A stretch of DNA of 64,000 bases from positions 1 to 64,000 of the forward strand of contig NZ_VOLR01000023.1 of the NCBI RefSeq assembly GCF_007954355.1, in the 5' to 3' direction. This DNA comes from Colwellia hornerae. Its GTDB lineage: Bacteria; Pseudomonadota; Gammaproteobacteria; Enterobacterales; Alteromonadaceae. The position numbers and the translations under genes are program-made. The notes under the pieces are model-generated. The model had not been told where the DNA came from. It did no database searches and worked only from the letters and a program-made list of their open reading frames with translations. Within the stretch, counting starts at the first letter, position 1, and each line of letters begins with the position of its first letter. Shown piece by piece: positions 40,999-51,771 of the stretch.

Positions 40999-41502
40999 TT
41001 ATAGGGCTTGTTTGGGTTTAATGATTTCTTTAACCGCTAGTTCTAACTGTGGATCGGCAATATTTGAGCTGGTTGATTTGAAAACAACTTGTCCACTTCT
41101 ATTGATAAAAAATGTCGTAGGTGTACCTTTTACGCCATACAAATTGGCGACTTTATCACCTTCAACACCGGTAATAAATTGGTAACCTCGTTGAGTAATC
41201 GAGTCTTGTGGTTTGGCTCCTTCATCTTCACTAAAACTAATTGCGACAATCTCAATGCCGGTATCCTGATACTTTTCTTTTAGCTCGACTAACTTAGGCT
41301 GTAATTTTTTACAATAGGGACACCATGTCGCCCAAAAATGTAAGATCACCGGTTTACCTTGATAGTCTGCTAATGAGATTGTTTTTCCTGCTTGGGTTTT
41401 TAGTGTCCAATGTGGGGCTTGGTTGGCTTTATTGTTACTTGCGCTCGCGTTGAATGACATTAAGCCAATGAATATTAAAAAAATTGATAAAAATGCTTTC
41501 AT
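40999..41502 (-). CDS. TlpA/ResA-type thioredoxin-like protein
   Basis: A 167-aa periplasmic thiol-disulfide protein. The signal peptide covers residues 1-22 (FLIFIGLMSFNASA). The thioredoxin fold carries the active site FWATWCPYCKKLQPKL (Cys around residues 61 and 64), and VKGTPTTFFINRSGQVV holds the cis-Pro loop. This subfamily reduces apocytochrome or redox-partner disulfides; the specific partner is not evident from neighbours. It is convergent with dinB. Confidence 0.9.
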   Translation of the reverse strand: MKAFLSIFLIFIGLMSFNASASNNKANQAPHWTLKTQAGKTISLADYQGKPVILHFWATWCPYCKKLQPKLVELKEKYQDTGIEIVAISFSEDEGAKPQDSITQRGYQFITGVEGDKVANLYGVKGTPTTFFINRSGQVVFKSTSSNIADPQLELAVKEIIKPKQAL

Positions 41503-41595
41503 GAAAGAACCTACTTTTGTCTATTTATTTGGGGATACTAACTACTGTAGCAGACCTTGAATACGGGTAAATTCTTTCGCGCTTTTTATTAACAA

Positions 41596-41622
41596 AAAAG
41601 CCTATCGTATTGATAGGCTTTT
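41596..41622 (-). terminator. Terminator of the M49-like peptidase gene
   Basis: A perfect 11-bp stem AAAAGCCTATC / GATAGGCTTTT with a 5-base loop. It lies just past the stop at 41650 in the direction of transcription, with A/T tracts either side. Confidence 0.9.
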
Positions 41623-41649
41623 ATGACATTTCATTTTAATTTCAGCGAG

Positions 41650-43302
41650 CTATAAACCTAAAACTTGTTTACCTTGCTTAAAAGTAATATCAACAGGAAT
41701 ATTAGCGGCTTCAATAAGGGCTAGGTCTTCTGCTAAATCGGCTTTGATAACACCACTTTTTGCAACAAGCGCAGCAACGCCATCATAATCACCATTACCT
41801 TGTAGGGTTAAAATGAGCTCAGACAATGAATCAATGGCGGCAGTCATCTTATCAATGTTAACAGCGTATAACCCTTGTGAGTTACGAGAAAAAGCCCCTT
41901 GCTCAGCAAAGTAATTAAACCGTACCATATTGGCTTTACCGTGAGCCGATGTTGCGCCAAAGCGCACTGAACGGAAAATTCCCGCTAAAAAGGTTGTGTA
42001 ATAATCTTGCAAGGTACCTTCTTCAATGGCGCCTTTAATGAGTAATTGTCGGATCATATAAAGACCGAGAATATCGGCTTTACCTTCTTCTAGTGCTGAA
42101 GCATGTTCTTTTAATGATTGGCGTACTGTGCCCTTATCATTAATGGTGTTTTTGATACCTAAACCATGGGCAACCTCATGAAACATTGTATTAGCAAAGA
42201 AGGCATTGAATGTGACATTTTTACGTTGCTCAGCAACGATTAAAGTACTAGCAATGGGTAACATAATATTATCGAACTTGGCTTGCATGGCATTTTTAAG
42301 TTGTAAGCGGCGCGTGCCTTTCTCAAGCTGTACTTTCTCGTCATTGGGGAGATTAATCGCAATGGTTTTACTACCAGCATTAGAATGCCCGGCATAGTAA
42401 ATGACATCGTAAGCGTTTAAGTCTGCATCAGAGCCGGGTACTTCTTTTTTATAGGCTTTTTTAACGGGTAAGTCTTTTTGTAATTCGGGTAAATATTCAG
42501 CATATTTAGCCAGCTTTTCACTCCAGGCTAAATCTTTTATGAGCACATAAGATTCAAAAGCAGCGCGGTAACCATACAGTTGATCTTCGTAGGTTTCTAT
42601 CGGGCCAATAACGACATCAATAGGGTTGTTTTTCATATCCATCCAAGCAAAATCAGATGCTTGAAAGTCGTCATGACGGATTGCTGTCGCACGTAAATTT
42701 AAGTAATTTGCAAATTCTTTATCATCAGCAAAGCTTGATGCTTTTTCTAATATAGCCGCAATACGATTAATGCTATCGCTATAAAGCTCAGAAAAAGCCA
42801 CTGACGTTAATCGGCCGTCGCTGTTACGCTTAACGACCGAATACAAGCCATTCTTGTCAGCAAAATCTGCTTGCTCAAACTCAGCTTTGGTTAAGTCATT
42901 TGGGTAAAACTCTGCGCCAGCTGCTTTTGCTTGATATCCAGAAAGGAAAGGTTTATCGCCATCTAATCTATCCCACGGACCATAATTGATACGGGCAAAT
43001 TCACGGACCTTTTCATCTTCAATACTAGCAAGGAAGCTTGCTTTGTCTTCACCAAAAGCCTGTTGCCAGAACAGTTCATCAATAATATCTGAAGCTTCAA
43101 TAAGCAATACGATCATTTTTTTCTGGTTTTCAGACAAGTGGCTCAAATCAGCACTAAGTGTTACTGGCTTATATATGTCTAAACGACTTTTGGCTTCTGC
43201 TAATAAAGTAGGCGCTGAATTTTGTTGTTTATTATTTTCACTACAAGCGCTTAGTAGGCTAGTGGCAAGCAAAAGGCCAGTAGCGAGTTTTGTTAGTTTC
43301 AT
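41650..43302 (-). CDS. M49-like zinc peptidase lipoprotein
   Basis: A 550-aa lipoprotein from ATG 43302 (the frame runs 24 codons further up, but this start gives a clean signal MKLTKLATGLLLATSLLSAC with lipobox LSAC). The body resembles the dipeptidyl-peptidase III-related family. The zinc motif here is HEVAHG (plain HExxH rather than the HExxGH of classical DPP III), followed 27 residues on by EEGKADILGLY, the second zinc-ligand motif. It is probably an envelope-anchored metallopeptidase; substrate unknown. It is preceded by the ribosomal protein gene rpsT upstream and ends at a good terminator. Confidence 0.8.
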   Translation of the reverse strand: MKLTKLATGLLLATSLLSACSENNKQQNSAPTLLAEAKSRLDIYKPVTLSADLSHLSENQKKMIVLLIEASDIIDELFWQQAFGEDKASFLASIEDEKVREFARINYGPWDRLDGDKPFLSGYQAKAAGAEFYPNDLTKAEFEQADFADKNGLYSVVKRNSDGRLTSVAFSELYSDSINRIAAILEKASSFADDKEFANYLNLRATAIRHDDFQASDFAWMDMKNNPIDVVIGPIETYEDQLYGYRAAFESYVLIKDLAWSEKLAKYAEYLPELQKDLPVKKAYKKEVPGSDADLNAYDVIYYAGHSNAGSKTIAINLPNDEKVQLEKGTRRLQLKNAMQAKFDNIMLPIASTLIVAEQRKNVTFNAFFANTMFHEVAHGLGIKNTINDKGTVRQSLKEHASALEEGKADILGLYMIRQLLIKGAIEEGTLQDYYTTFLAGIFRSVRFGATSAHGKANMVRFNYFAEQGAFSRNSQGLYAVNIDKMTAAIDSLSELILTLQGNGDYDGVAALVAKSGVIKADLAEDLALIEAANIPVDITFKQGKQVLGL

Positions 43303-43454
43303 TTTTATTCTCACGTATTTTTTGAATATGTATATATAACGCGAAGAGATTACCAAAAATAGCAGGATGCGCAAGGTCTTAATCTATGGGATATGATTAG
43401 GTTTCAGTGAATTTGTTTTATTGGTGGTTGAAACAACATTAAATAATAGGCAAA

Positions 43455-43480
43455 AAAAAACCAGCATAAGCTGGTTTTTT
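43455..43480 (-). terminator. rpsT intrinsic terminator
   Basis: An 11-bp stem AAAAAACCAGC / GCTGGTTTTTT with a 4-base loop, directly after the rpsT stop. Confidence 0.92.
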
Positions 43481-43496
43481 AATTCAATAACAAAAA

Positions 43497-43757
43497 TTAA
43501 AGCGCTTTAATAGCAGCGTTTAAACGACTCTTACTACGAGCAGCTTTATTTTTGTGAATAAGACCTTTGCTTGCAAAACGATCTAAGATCGGTTGTGCAG
43601 CAGCAAATTCTTTAGATGCTGTGTCTTTGTCACCAGCTTCAATTGCAGCGAGTACTTTTTTGAATAGAGTGCGCATCATTGAACGACGACTTGCATTATG
43701 TTGACGGCGTTTTTCTGATTGAACCGCGCGTTTCTTCGCCTGCTTTGAATTAGCCAA
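43497..43757 (-). CDS. rpsT: 30S ribosomal protein S20
   Basis: An 86-aa basic protein that binds 16S r[33 protein letters not shown] at the start and the [19 protein letters not shown] end are unmistakable. It is monocistronic, with terminator 43455-43480, and divergent from murJ, as in many gammaproteobacteria. Confidence 0.97.
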   Translation of the reverse strand: MANSKQAKKRAVQSEKRRQHNASRRSMMRTLFKKVLAAIEAGDKDTASKEFAAAQPILDRFASKGLIHKNKAARSKSRLNAAIKAL

Positions 43758-44065
43758 GGTGAACTCCTAAAATATGATTGTATATAGCCTAAATTTAAGG
43801 CGAGGAAATATGCCTTTTTTTAGCTCGATTGTCAAACCTTTTACCGGTTTAATTTACTTAATAACGATGAATTTACCATTATATAATAATTATCATTATT
43901 GGTTACTAAATAATGGCGCTATTTTACCTGTTATTTACAGGATTTAAAATAGATTAAAAACTTCTTTGCATTTACTTGTTTATCACAGGTAAAAAGCTGC
44001 ATAATATTAATGAAAAATTACATCGTGGAATATGATGATTTATATCGATTTATTGGAGCTATGCA
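43758..44065. other. rpsT-murJ divergent intergenic region
   Basis: 308 bp without a supported gene. It contains the Fur-like site listed below and presumably the rpsT and murJ promoters. Confidence 0.6.
43882..43900. promoter_or_regulatory. Fur-like box candidate between rpsT and murJ
   Basis: Read on the minus strand, AATAATGATAATTATTATA matches the 19-bp Fur consensus at 16 positions. The surroundings are very AT-rich, so chance is possible. It is 125 bp upstream of rpsT and 166 bp upstream of murJ. Confidence 0.35.
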
Positions 44066-45655
44066 TTGAGTAAAAAGTTAATAAAATCAGGTCTTATAGT
44101 GAGTTTTATGACCTTGGTTTCTCGTGTGCTCGGTTTGGTTCGAGATGTTGTTATTGCGAACATTATTGGTGCAGGTTTAGCGTCAGATGTTTTTTTCTTT
44201 GCCAATAAAATCCCTAATTTTTTACGCCGATTATTCGCCGAAGGCGCTTTTGCACAAGCTTTTGTCCCCGTGTTGAGTGAATACCATAGCAAAGATGAGG
44301 CCGATGGGCTGAGTTTAAAAGAAGGTGAGACACGTAAATTAATCGCTCAAGTTTCCGGCACCTTAGGCGTGATTATTACCATAGTCACGCTTATTGGCAT
44401 GATAGCCTCACCGCTATTTGTTATTTTATTTGGTTTTGGTTGGTTTGTTGATTGGCTTAACGATGGTCCCAAAGCCCAGCAGTTTGAGTTAGCCGCATCA
44501 CTACTGAAAATTACCTTCCCCTATTTATGGTTTGTTAGCTTTACCGCACTTGCTGGCGCGATTTTAAATACCTTTGGTCGATTTGCGGTTTCTTCTTTTA
44601 CACCTGTCCTACTTAACGTCTGTATTATTGGCTGCGCCATCTACTTGTCACCCTTATTCGATAACCCTGCTTTTGCATTAGCTTGGGGAGTATTTTTAGG
44701 AGGGTTAGCTCAGTTCTTATTTCAAATACCTTTTTTGATTAAAGCCGGTGTCTTTGTTAAGCCACAATGGGCTTGGCATGCGAAAGGAGTAAAAAAAATC
44801 CGCAAACTTATTGTTCCTGCTTTATTTGGCGTTTCCGTTACGCAAATTAATTTACTGCTTGATACTTTGATAGCCAGTATCTTAGTGACCGGCTCGATTA
44901 GTTGGCTTTATTACGCCGACCGTTTGTTAGAATTTCCCTTGGGGTTATTTGGTATTGGTATCGCTACCGTTATTCTGCCCAGTTTAGCTAAATTGCATAC
45001 AAAACAAGATAAAGAAGAGTTTAGTGGGACGATTACCTGGGGCTTAAAAATTGTCTCCTTATTTGGTTGGCCTGCTCTTGCAGGGTTAATGGTATTGGCT
45101 CAGCCAATTATTATGATTTTATTTATGCGTGGCGAGTTTTCTCAAGAGACGGTCTTACAAGTCTCTTATGCTTTATTTGCTTACCTCTCGGGTTTAATCA
45201 GCTTTATGTTTATTAAAATATTAGCACCGGCTTATTACGCACGCCAAGATACCAAAACCCCAGTAAAAATAGGTATTAAAGCGATGGCGGCTAATATGGT
45301 TTTTAATCTAATGTTGGCACCTTTTTTTGGTTATGTAGGCTTAGCTATCGCGACAGCTATGTCGGCAACACTCAATGCGTTAATGCTTTACCACGGTTTA
45401 AAAAGCAACAATATCTTTGTATTGTCTAAAGCAACTTGGTGGTTTTTCGCGCGGCTTATCTTTTCCGCAGGGATTATGGCGGTCGTTGTTTTTACGTTAT
45501 CACCACCGTTTAATGTTTGGTTAGCGATGGGAACCACGTTGCAAATTCAACAGTTATTGATTTGTATTACTTTAGGCATACTCAGTTATTTTATTTCTAT
45601 TGCTGCGCTGGGAATTCGAGTGAAAGATTTCAAAGTTAAAGTAACTGAAAAATAA
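44066..45655 (+). CDS. murJ: Lipid II flippase MurJ
   Basis: A 529-aa protein starting at TTG, with GGAG nine bases upstream; no better start exists because a nearby ATG is followed at once by a stop. Fourteen hydrophobic segments fit the MOP-superfamily fold. The N-terminal SFMTLVSRVLGLVRDVVIANIIGAG and ANKIPNFLRRLFAEGAFAQAFVPVLSEY are the family's strongest signatures. It flips lipid II for peptidoglycan synthesis. It starts the block murJ-ribF-ileS-lspA-fkpB-ispH. Confidence 0.96.
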   Translation: MSKKLIKSGLIVSFMTLVSRVLGLVRDVVIANIIGAGLASDVFFFANKIPNFLRRLFAEGAFAQAFVPVLSEYHSKDEADGLSLKEGETRKLIAQVSGTLGVIITIVTLIGMIASPLFVILFGFGWFVDWLNDGPKAQQFELAASLLKITFPYLWFVSFTALAGAILNTFGRFAVSSFTPVLLNVCIIGCAIYLSPLFDNPAFALAWGVFLGGLAQFLFQIPFLIKAGVFVKPQWAWHAKGVKKIRKLIVPALFGVSVTQINLLLDTLIASILVTGSISWLYYADRLLEFPLGLFGIGIATVILPSLAKLHTKQDKEEFSGTITWGLKIVSLFGWPALAGLMVLAQPIIMILFMRGEFSQETVLQVSYALFAYLSGLISFMFIKILAPAYYARQDTKTPVKIGIKAMAANMVFNLMLAPFFGYVGLAIATAMSATLNALMLYHGLKSNNIFVLSKATWWFFARLIFSAGIMAVVVFTLSPPFNVWLAMGTTLQIQQLLICITLGILSYFISIAALGIRVKDFKVKVTEK

Positions 45656-45777
45656 ATTGATGAAATTAGCTTCAGGTGCTGATTCTTAAGCCTGAGTGAT
45701 ATATAATTTATCGGTTTTTATTCATTAATGGCGACACTTGTACACTAATGTCAGTCAAATTTAGGTTTTTTAATTAA

Positions 45778-46704
45778 ATGCAGTTAATACGCGGTATCCA
45801 CAATATTCAAGCTGAAGATCATGGCTGTGTGTTAACCATAGGCAATTTTGATGGTGTTCATTTAGGACATGCTCGCGTTATAAAGGCTTTAATTGCAAAA
45901 GCTAAAGCATTGAACTGTAAACCAGCAGTGATGATTTTTGAGCCTCAGCCGCAAGAGTTATTTTCTCCTGAGACGGCTCCTGCCAGATTGACACGTTTAA
46001 GAGATAAATATTTTCTTTTGAAAAAGTTGGGTGTAGAACGTTTAATTTGTGTTAATTTTCATCGAGAATTTGCCAATAAAAGCGCGTCAGAGTTTATCGA
46101 ACTGTTATTAGTTAAACAACTAGGTATTAAACATCTCATTATTGGTGACGATTTTCGCTTTGGAAAAAACCGTTTGGGTAACTTTAGTTTACTTAAACAA
46201 GCCGGTGAAAAATTTGATTTTGCTGTTTCTGATACCGCAAGTTTCAAACTTGAAAACTGTCGGATCAGTAGTACCCAAATACGTAATGCTTTAGAGCAAA
46301 ATCAATTAGCTGACGTAGAAAGAATGCTAGGTCGAGCGTATTCTATTATTGGTCGAGTTTTTCATGGCGATAAACGTGGCCGAAAACTAGGGTTTCCTAC
46401 CGCGAATGTTTTATTAAAAAGACGAGTTTCACCTATATCTGGTGTTTTTGTGGTAAAAGTGAATACGATTAAAGATTGTTTTTATGGTGTGGCTAATATT
46501 GGTTCAAGGCCAACAGTGTCTGGTATTAGGCAACAGTTAGAAGTACATATTTTTAACTTCAATGAAGACATTTATGGTCAAACCATTGAAGTGGTTATGC
46601 TCAATAAATTAAGAAATGAAATAAAGTTTTCATCACTAGATGAATTAACGAAGCAAATATCACAAGATAGTGAGCAGGCAAAAGCCTTTGTTCAAGATTT
46701 ATAA
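45778..46704 (+). CDS. ribF: Bifunctional riboflavin kinase / FAD synthetase
   Basis: A 308-aa enzyme making FMN and FAD. The FAD-synthetase domain has the nucleotidyl-transfer motif TIGNFDGVHLGHARVI (about residues 20-35) and SSTQIRNAL (around 164-172). The flavokinase domain begins at GRVFHGDKRGRKLGFPTANV (about 193-212). No FMN riboswitch is visible upstream. The gene order murJ-ribF-ileS is conserved. Confidence 0.96.
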   Translation: MQLIRGIHNIQAEDHGCVLTIGNFDGVHLGHARVIKALIAKAKALNCKPAVMIFEPQPQELFSPETAPARLTRLRDKYFLLKKLGVERLICVNFHREFANKSASEFIELLLVKQLGIKHLIIGDDFRFGKNRLGNFSLLKQAGEKFDFAVSDTASFKLENCRISSTQIRNALEQNQLADVERMLGRAYSIIGRVFHGDKRGRKLGFPTANVLLKRRVSPISGVFVVKVNTIKDCFYGVANIGSRPTVSGIRQQLEVHIFNFNEDIYGQTIEVVMLNKLRNEIKFSSLDELTKQISQDSEQAKAFVQDL

Positions 46705-46819
46705 ATAAACAGATACGTGAGTTAATAGTAAAATTAATATCAAGCCAATGTCGATTTTACTATTAACTTATTAGAGGCTAACCACCAGTTAGCGAATATA
46801 ACAACGGATAATGATTTAA

Positions 46820-49657
46820 ATGAGTGATTATAAACAAACCCTAAACTTGCCCGCTACTTCTTTCGCGATGAAAGGTAACATGGCAAACCGTGAACCAAAC
46901 ATGCTAAAAGAGTGGGCTGAAAAAGATCTGTATGGCCAAATTCGAGCGGCTAAAAAAGGTAAGAAATCATTTATTTTGCACGACGGTCCTCCGTATGCAA
47001 ATGGTGATATTCATTTAGGTCACTCTGTTAACAAAATTCTTAAAGATATTATTGTTAAATCAAAAACCTTATCTGACTTTAACGCACCATTTGTGCCTGG
47101 TTGGGATTGTCATGGTTTACCGATTGAATTAATGGTTGAGAAAAAAATAGGTAAGCCAGGCCATAAAGTGTCTGCTAGTGTTTTTCGCGAAAAATGTCGT
47201 GAATATGCCGCCAAGCAAGTTATTGGTCAACGTGAAGACTTTAAACGCTTAGGTATTTTTGCTGATTGGGAAAAACCTTATCTCACCATGGATTTTGGTA
47301 CTGAAGCGAATATCATTCGTGCTTTGGGTAAAATAGCTGAAAATGGTCATTTACATCAAGGGTTTAAACCTGTGCATTGGTGTACAGATTGTGGCTCTTC
47401 TTTGGCTGAAGCCGAAGTTGAATACAAAGATAAACAATCACCAGCGATTGATGTGAAATTTACTGTTGTTGACCAAAGTGTTGCTGATAAGTTTGATCAT
47501 CCTGAAAACCACGAAGGTGAAGGTGAAGTTTCCGTGGTTATTTGGACGACTACGCCATGGACATTGCCCGCTAACCGTGCAGTTTCTGTTAATGCCGAGG
47601 TTGAATACACTTTAGTACAATGTGAAACCGAGCAGGGCAAAGTACGTTATATTCTAGCGTCTGACTTAGTGACAACGTGTATGGACCGTTTTGGTATTGA
47701 TAAATACCATGCCTTAGGTTTTTGTAAAGGTAGCGATTTAGATTTAGTGCAACTTAAGCACCCATTTTATGATTTTACCGTGCCAATGATCTTAGGCGAG
47801 CATGTAACGACTGACTCTGGTACGGGTTGTGTACATACTGCACCTGGTCATGGTGTTGAAGATTTCGTGGTCGGTAAACTCTATAACCTTGAAGTAGCCA
47901 ACCCGGTTGGCGCTAATGGTGTTTATTTAGAAGATACGCCATTATTTGCCGGTCAACATGTTTTTAAAGCGAATGCCAATGTTGTTGAAACATTGAAAGA
48001 ACATGGCACCTTGGTTCACCACCATGCGATAGATCATTCTTACCCTCATTGCTGGCGCCACAAAACACCATTAATTTTCCGTGCTACACCACAGTGGTTT
48101 ATCAGCATGGATAAAAAAGGTTTACGTCAAGACTCATTAAACGAAATTGAAAAAACTCAATGGATCCCTGATTGGGGTCAACGCCGTATTGAATTGATGG
48201 TCGAAGGTCGCCCTGATTGGTGTATTTCACGTCAACGTACGTGGGGCGTGCCAATGGCATTATTTATTCATCAAGACTCGGGTGCTTTACATCCACGTAG
48301 CATTGAACTGATTGAAACAGTTGCTAAGCGTGTTGAAGAAAAAGGCATTCAAGCATGGTTTGACCTAGATGCTGCTGAGCTTATTGGTGATGACGCTAAA
48401 GAATACATTAAAGTACCAGACACTTTAGATGTATGGTTTGACTCTGGCACGACTCATTACTCGGTGGTTAATGCCCGTGAAGAATTTGATGGCGTTGCAG
48501 ATTTATACCTTGAAGGTTCAGATCAACATCGTGGTTGGTTTATGTCGTCAATGATTTCATCGGTAGCGATGAATGGTAAAGCGCCTTATAAGCAAGTGCT
48601 AACCCATGGTTTTACCGTTGATACTAACGGTCACAAAATGTCTAAGTCATTAGGCAATGTTATTACGCCAAAAGAAATCACCAGTAAGTTAGGCGCAGAT
48701 ATTTTGCGTTTATGGGTAGCTTCGGTTAACTATACCCAAGAAATTACTGTCTCGGATGAAATTTTCAAGCGTCAAGCTGATGCGTACCGTCGTATTCGTA
48801 ATACCTCGCGCTTTTTATTATCAAACCTTAATGGTTTTGATCCTAAAACTGATTCAGTCGCTTTTGACGATATGGTGGCACTTGACCGTTGGGCTGTTGA
48901 TAAAGCCGCACAATTGCAAAAAGAAATTGTTAGCGCTTATGATGACTATGAATTTAATGTTGTTGTTCACAAGCTGATGAACTTCTGTACCACAGAATTA
49001 GGTGGCTTCTACTTAGATATTATTAAAGACCGTCAATATACCGCGAAAGAAGACAGTACGGCTCGTCGTTCTTGTCAAACCGCTATGTATTTAATTGCTG
49101 AAGCGATGACGCGCTGGATGGCTCCTATTTTATCTTTTACTGCACAAGAAATTTGGCAAGCGCTACCAACACCCTCTGGCGAAACGCGTGACGAATTCGT
49201 TTTCACTGGTGTTTGGTTTAATGGTTTGCCTAAGGCAGAAACAAGTAATACCTTAAACAATGATTACTGGAATGAAATTTTACTTGTGCGCACCGAAGTA
49301 AACAAAGCACTAGAAAATGCCCGTAAAGAAAAGCAAGTCGGTAAAGCACTTGAAGCGGCTGTTATTTTATATACCAATGCTGAGCTTGCCGAAAAATTAC
49401 AACAACTAGGCGAAGAACTTCGCTTTGTTTTGATCACTTCTAAAGCTACGGTTGAAGTCGTTGACAATGCACCAGCTGGCGCTTTAGCAACTGAAATTGA
49501 AGGTTTATGGTTAACGGTTGCACCAGCAACAGGAACCAAATGTGAGCGTTGTTGGCATGTAACTGAAGACATTGGAGAGGATGAAAAACATCCTGAACTT
49601 TGTGGACGTTGTATTACTAATGTAGAGGGTGTGGGCGAGACACGCCAATTCGCCTAA
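46820..49657 (+). CDS. ileS: Isoleucyl-tRNA synthetase
   Basis: A 945-aa class I synthetase. The HIGH-type motif is in [17 protein letters not shown] (about residues 57-73). The editing domain includes [16 protein letters not shown], and [12 protein letters not shown] holds the KMSKS loop (around 610). The C-terminal zinc knuckle uses CERCWH and CGRC cysteines. Length is close to E. coli (938 aa). It charges tRNA(Ile) and proofreads valine. Confidence 0.98.
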   Translation: MSDYKQTLNLPATSFAMKGNMANREPNMLKEWAEKDLYGQIRAAKKGKKSFILHDGPPYANGDIHLGHSVNKILKDIIVKSKTLSDFNAPFVPGWDCHGLPIELMVEKKIGKPGHKVSASVFREKCREYAAKQVIGQREDFKRLGIFADWEKPYLTMDFGTEANIIRALGKIAENGHLHQGFKPVHWCTDCGSSLAEAEVEYKDKQSPAIDVKFTVVDQSVADKFDHPENHEGEGEVSVVIWTTTPWTLPANRAVSVNAEVEYTLVQCETEQGKVRYILASDLVTTCMDRFGIDKYHALGFCKGSDLDLVQLKHPFYDFTVPMILGEHVTTDSGTGCVHTAPGHGVEDFVVGKLYNLEVANPVGANGVYLEDTPLFAGQHVFKANANVVETLKEHGTLVHHHAIDHSYPHCWRHKTPLIFRATPQWFISMDKKGLRQDSLNEIEKTQWIPDWGQRRIELMVEGRPDWCISRQRTWGVPMALFIHQDSGALHPRSIELIETVAKRVEEKGIQAWFDLDAAELIGDDAKEYIKVPDTLDVWFDSGTTHYSVVNAREEFDGVADLYLEGSDQHRGWFMSSMISSVAMNGKAPYKQVLTHGFTVDTNGHKMSKSLGNVITPKEITSKLGADILRLWVASVNYTQEITVSDEIFKRQADAYRRIRNTSRFLLSNLNGFDPKTDSVAFDDMVALDRWAVDKAAQLQKEIVSAYDDYEFNVVVHKLMNFCTTELGGFYLDIIKDRQYTAKEDSTARRSCQTAMYLIAEAMTRWMAPILSFTAQEIWQALPTPSGETRDEFVFTGVWFNGLPKAETSNTLNNDYWNEILLVRTEVNKALENARKEKQVGKALEAAVILYTNAELAEKLQQLGEELRFVLITSKATVEVVDNAPAGALATEIEGLWLTVAPATGTKCERCWHVTEDIGEDEKHPELCGRCITNVEGVGETRQFA

Positions 49658-49829
49658 ATATATAATAATATCATTGCTATTTAACGTTATAAGCGCAACG
49701 AAAGTACTTACTTAGTGAACTAGGCTAAGTGCTTACGCTTTGTTATAAAGCTGAATAGCTTCGATATTTTTAGTATGGTAATAAGCTCATTATTATTTAA
49801 ATAACAACAACTATTAGCACAGTAGAAAT

Positions 49830-50363
49830 ATGAAAATGAATAAACTTTTTACAGAAACGGGTTTTAAATGGTTATGGTTAACCGTTTTATTTTTGATTAT
49901 TGATCAAGTCACCAAGCAACTGGTTGTTAACTCATTTGATTTATATGAATCGATGAATATTTTACCTTTCTTCGATTTGAGATATGTACAAAACCCTGGC
50001 GCAGCCTTTAGCTTTCTGGCCGACCAAGATGGTTGGCAGCGCTGGTTTTTTACCATTATTGCCGCTATTGCCAGTGTGGTTTTTTTAGTGTGGTTGGCTA
50101 AAACGCCAAAGAATAATGCATTATTAAGTATCGCTTTAGCGTTTATGCTCAGTGGCGCAGTGGGCAACTTAATTGACCGGGCATTATTTGGCTATGTTAT
50201 CGACTTTTTAGACTTTCATGTTGCGGGTAACCATTGGCCAGCCTTTAATGTTGCAGACTCTGCTATTTTTATTGGCGCGGCATTGATGATTTTTGATTCC
50301 TTTAAAAATGGTGATTCAGCCAAGAAAGCTGAAATTAATAAGACAAAAGTAGACGAGAAATAA
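49830..50363 (+). CDS. lspA: Prolipoprotein signal peptidase
   Basis: A 177-aa inner-membrane aspartyl protease that cleaves lipoprotein signal peptides. Four membrane helices; VQNPGAAFSFL (about residues 54-64), and the catalytic aspartates are in GNLIDRALFGYVIDFLDFH and FNVADSAIFIGA. It lies 172 bp after ileS and 1 bp before fkpB. It should process the NlpD, BamD and M49-like lipoproteins in this window. Confidence 0.96.
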   Translation: MKMNKLFTETGFKWLWLTVLFLIIDQVTKQLVVNSFDLYESMNILPFFDLRYVQNPGAAFSFLADQDGWQRWFFTIIAAIASVVFLVWLAKTPKNNALLSIALAFMLSGAVGNLIDRALFGYVIDFLDFHVAGNHWPAFNVADSAIFIGAALMIFDSFKNGDSAKKAEINKTKVDEK

Positions 50364-50364
50364 A

Positions 50365-50799
50365 ATGACAATGTTAATTACTGATAAATCTGAAGTTATC
50401 GCTCATATCACTATGAAATTATCTGATGGCTCAGCGGCAGACAGCACCAAAGTAAACAAAAAACCCGCTAAAATAATTATGGGCGATGCCAGTATTTCTC
50501 CTGCCTTTGAAGCGCAATTGTTAGGCCTTGCCGCCGGAGATTCTAAAGAATTTACCCTCGAAGCAAAAGATGCTTTTGGTGAGCCGAACCCAGATAATTT
50601 CCATTACGTTGATGCCGATAAATTTGGTAGTGACGTGCCAGCAGAAGTGGGCAGTATCATTACTTTCACACAACCTGGCAATATAGAGTTACCCGGTATG
50701 GTCAAAGAAGTGATCGGTACATCGGTCACTATTGACTTTAATCATCCGCTAGCGGGACAAGCAGTAACATTTGTTATTGATGTTGTTGAAGTTTTATAA
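50365..50799 (+). CDS. fkpB: FKBP-type peptidyl-prolyl isomerase (FkpB/SlpA)
   Basis: A 144-aa cytosolic prolyl isomerase and chaperone. FKBP beta-strand pattern, ISPAFEAQLLGLAAGDSKEFTLEAKDAFGEPNPD, and an IF (insert-in-flap) segment typical of SlpA. The gene sits between lspA and ispH, the usual operon position. Confidence 0.93.
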   Translation: MTMLITDKSEVIAHITMKLSDGSAADSTKVNKKPAKIIMGDASISPAFEAQLLGLAAGDSKEFTLEAKDAFGEPNPDNFHYVDADKFGSDVPAEVGSIITFTQPGNIELPGMVKEVIGTSVTIDFNHPLAGQAVTFVIDVVEVL

Positions 50800-50841
50800 T
50801 CGTTAACTCTTAGGACTTTTAAAGTCTTTCAGGAACAAATT

Positions 50842-51771
50842 ATGGAAATTATTTTAGCTAACCCGCGTGGTTTTTGTGCTGGCGTAGACCGAGCTATTAG
50901 TATCGTAGACCGAGCGTTAGACTTATTTGGTGCGCCTATTTATGTACGCCACGAAGTAGTACATAACAAATTTGTTGTTGATGGCTTAAAAGACCGCGGC
51001 GCAATATTTGTTGATGAACTTTTTGAAGTTCCTGACGATAATACTGTTATTTTTAGTGCTCATGGCGTATCGAAAGCAGTACGTAAACAAGCTAAAGATC
51101 GTGGCCTAAAAGTATTTGACGCTACTTGTCCGTTAGTGACCAAAGTACATATGGAAGTGTCACGTACCAGTCGCAAAAATATTGAATGCATTCTTATTGG
51201 TCACGCTGGACACCCTGAAGTTGAGGGTACTATGGGACAATATGAGAGTGAGCAAGGGGGGATTTATTTAGTTGAGTCGGTTGCTGATGTAGCAACACTT
51301 GAAGTAAAAGACCCTACTCAATTGTATTATTGTAGCCAAACGACTTTATCCATTGATGATACCTCAGAAGTTATCGACGCGTTGAGAAATAAGTTTGCCT
51401 TAATTAAAGGCCCCCGCAAGGACGATATTTGTTATGCAACACAAAATCGTCAAGATGCGGTACGTACCATCTCTGCACAAGTTGATTTACTGTTAGTTGT
51501 TGGCGCCAAAAATAGCTCCAATTCCAATCGCTTACGTGAGCTCTCTGAAAAGTTAGGCACACCTTCCTATTTGATTGATACTTTTGCCGATATTCAACCG
51601 CAATGGCTTGAAAATGTTAATAAAATTGGTGTTACTGCTGGGGCTTCAGCACCGGCAATACTTATCCAACAAGTTATTGATGCGTTAAAAGACTTTGGTG
51701 GTCAAGAGGTTATCGAATATCCTGGCCGTGAAGAGAATACAGTATTTGCGGTACCTATAGAATTGCGCTAA
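50842..51771 (+). CDS. ispH: 4-hydroxy-3-methylbut-2-enyl diphosphate reductase
   Basis: A 309-aa [4Fe-4S] enzyme for the last MEP-pathway step. The three cluster cysteines are in [13 protein letters not shown] (Cys12), [11 protein letters not shown] (around Cys96) and [11 protein letters not shown] (around Cys196). With ispD and ispF at 22865-24120, three enzymes of the MEP pathway are present in the window. It ends the lspA-fkpB-ispH set. Confidence 0.97.
   Translation: MEIILANPRGFCAGVDRAISIVDRALDLFGAPIYVRHEVVHNKFVVDGLKDRGAIFVDELFEVPDDNTVIFSAHGVSKAVRKQAKDRGLKVFDATCPLVTKVHMEVSRTSRKNIECILIGHAGHPEVEGTMGQYESEQGGIYLVESVADVATLEVKDPTQLYYCSQTTLSIDDTSEVIDALRNKFALIKGPRKDDICYATQNRQDAVRTISAQVDLLLVVGAKNSSNSNRLRELSEKLGTPSYLIDTFADIQPQWLENVNKIGVTAGASAPAILIQQVIDALKDFGGQEVIEYPGREENTVFAVPIELR

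Noticed and set aside
49658-49829. Imperfect hairpin between ileS and lspA as a regulatory element
   Set aside because: Arms (AAGCG and CTTAG ends) match only with large bulges; no consistent structure.
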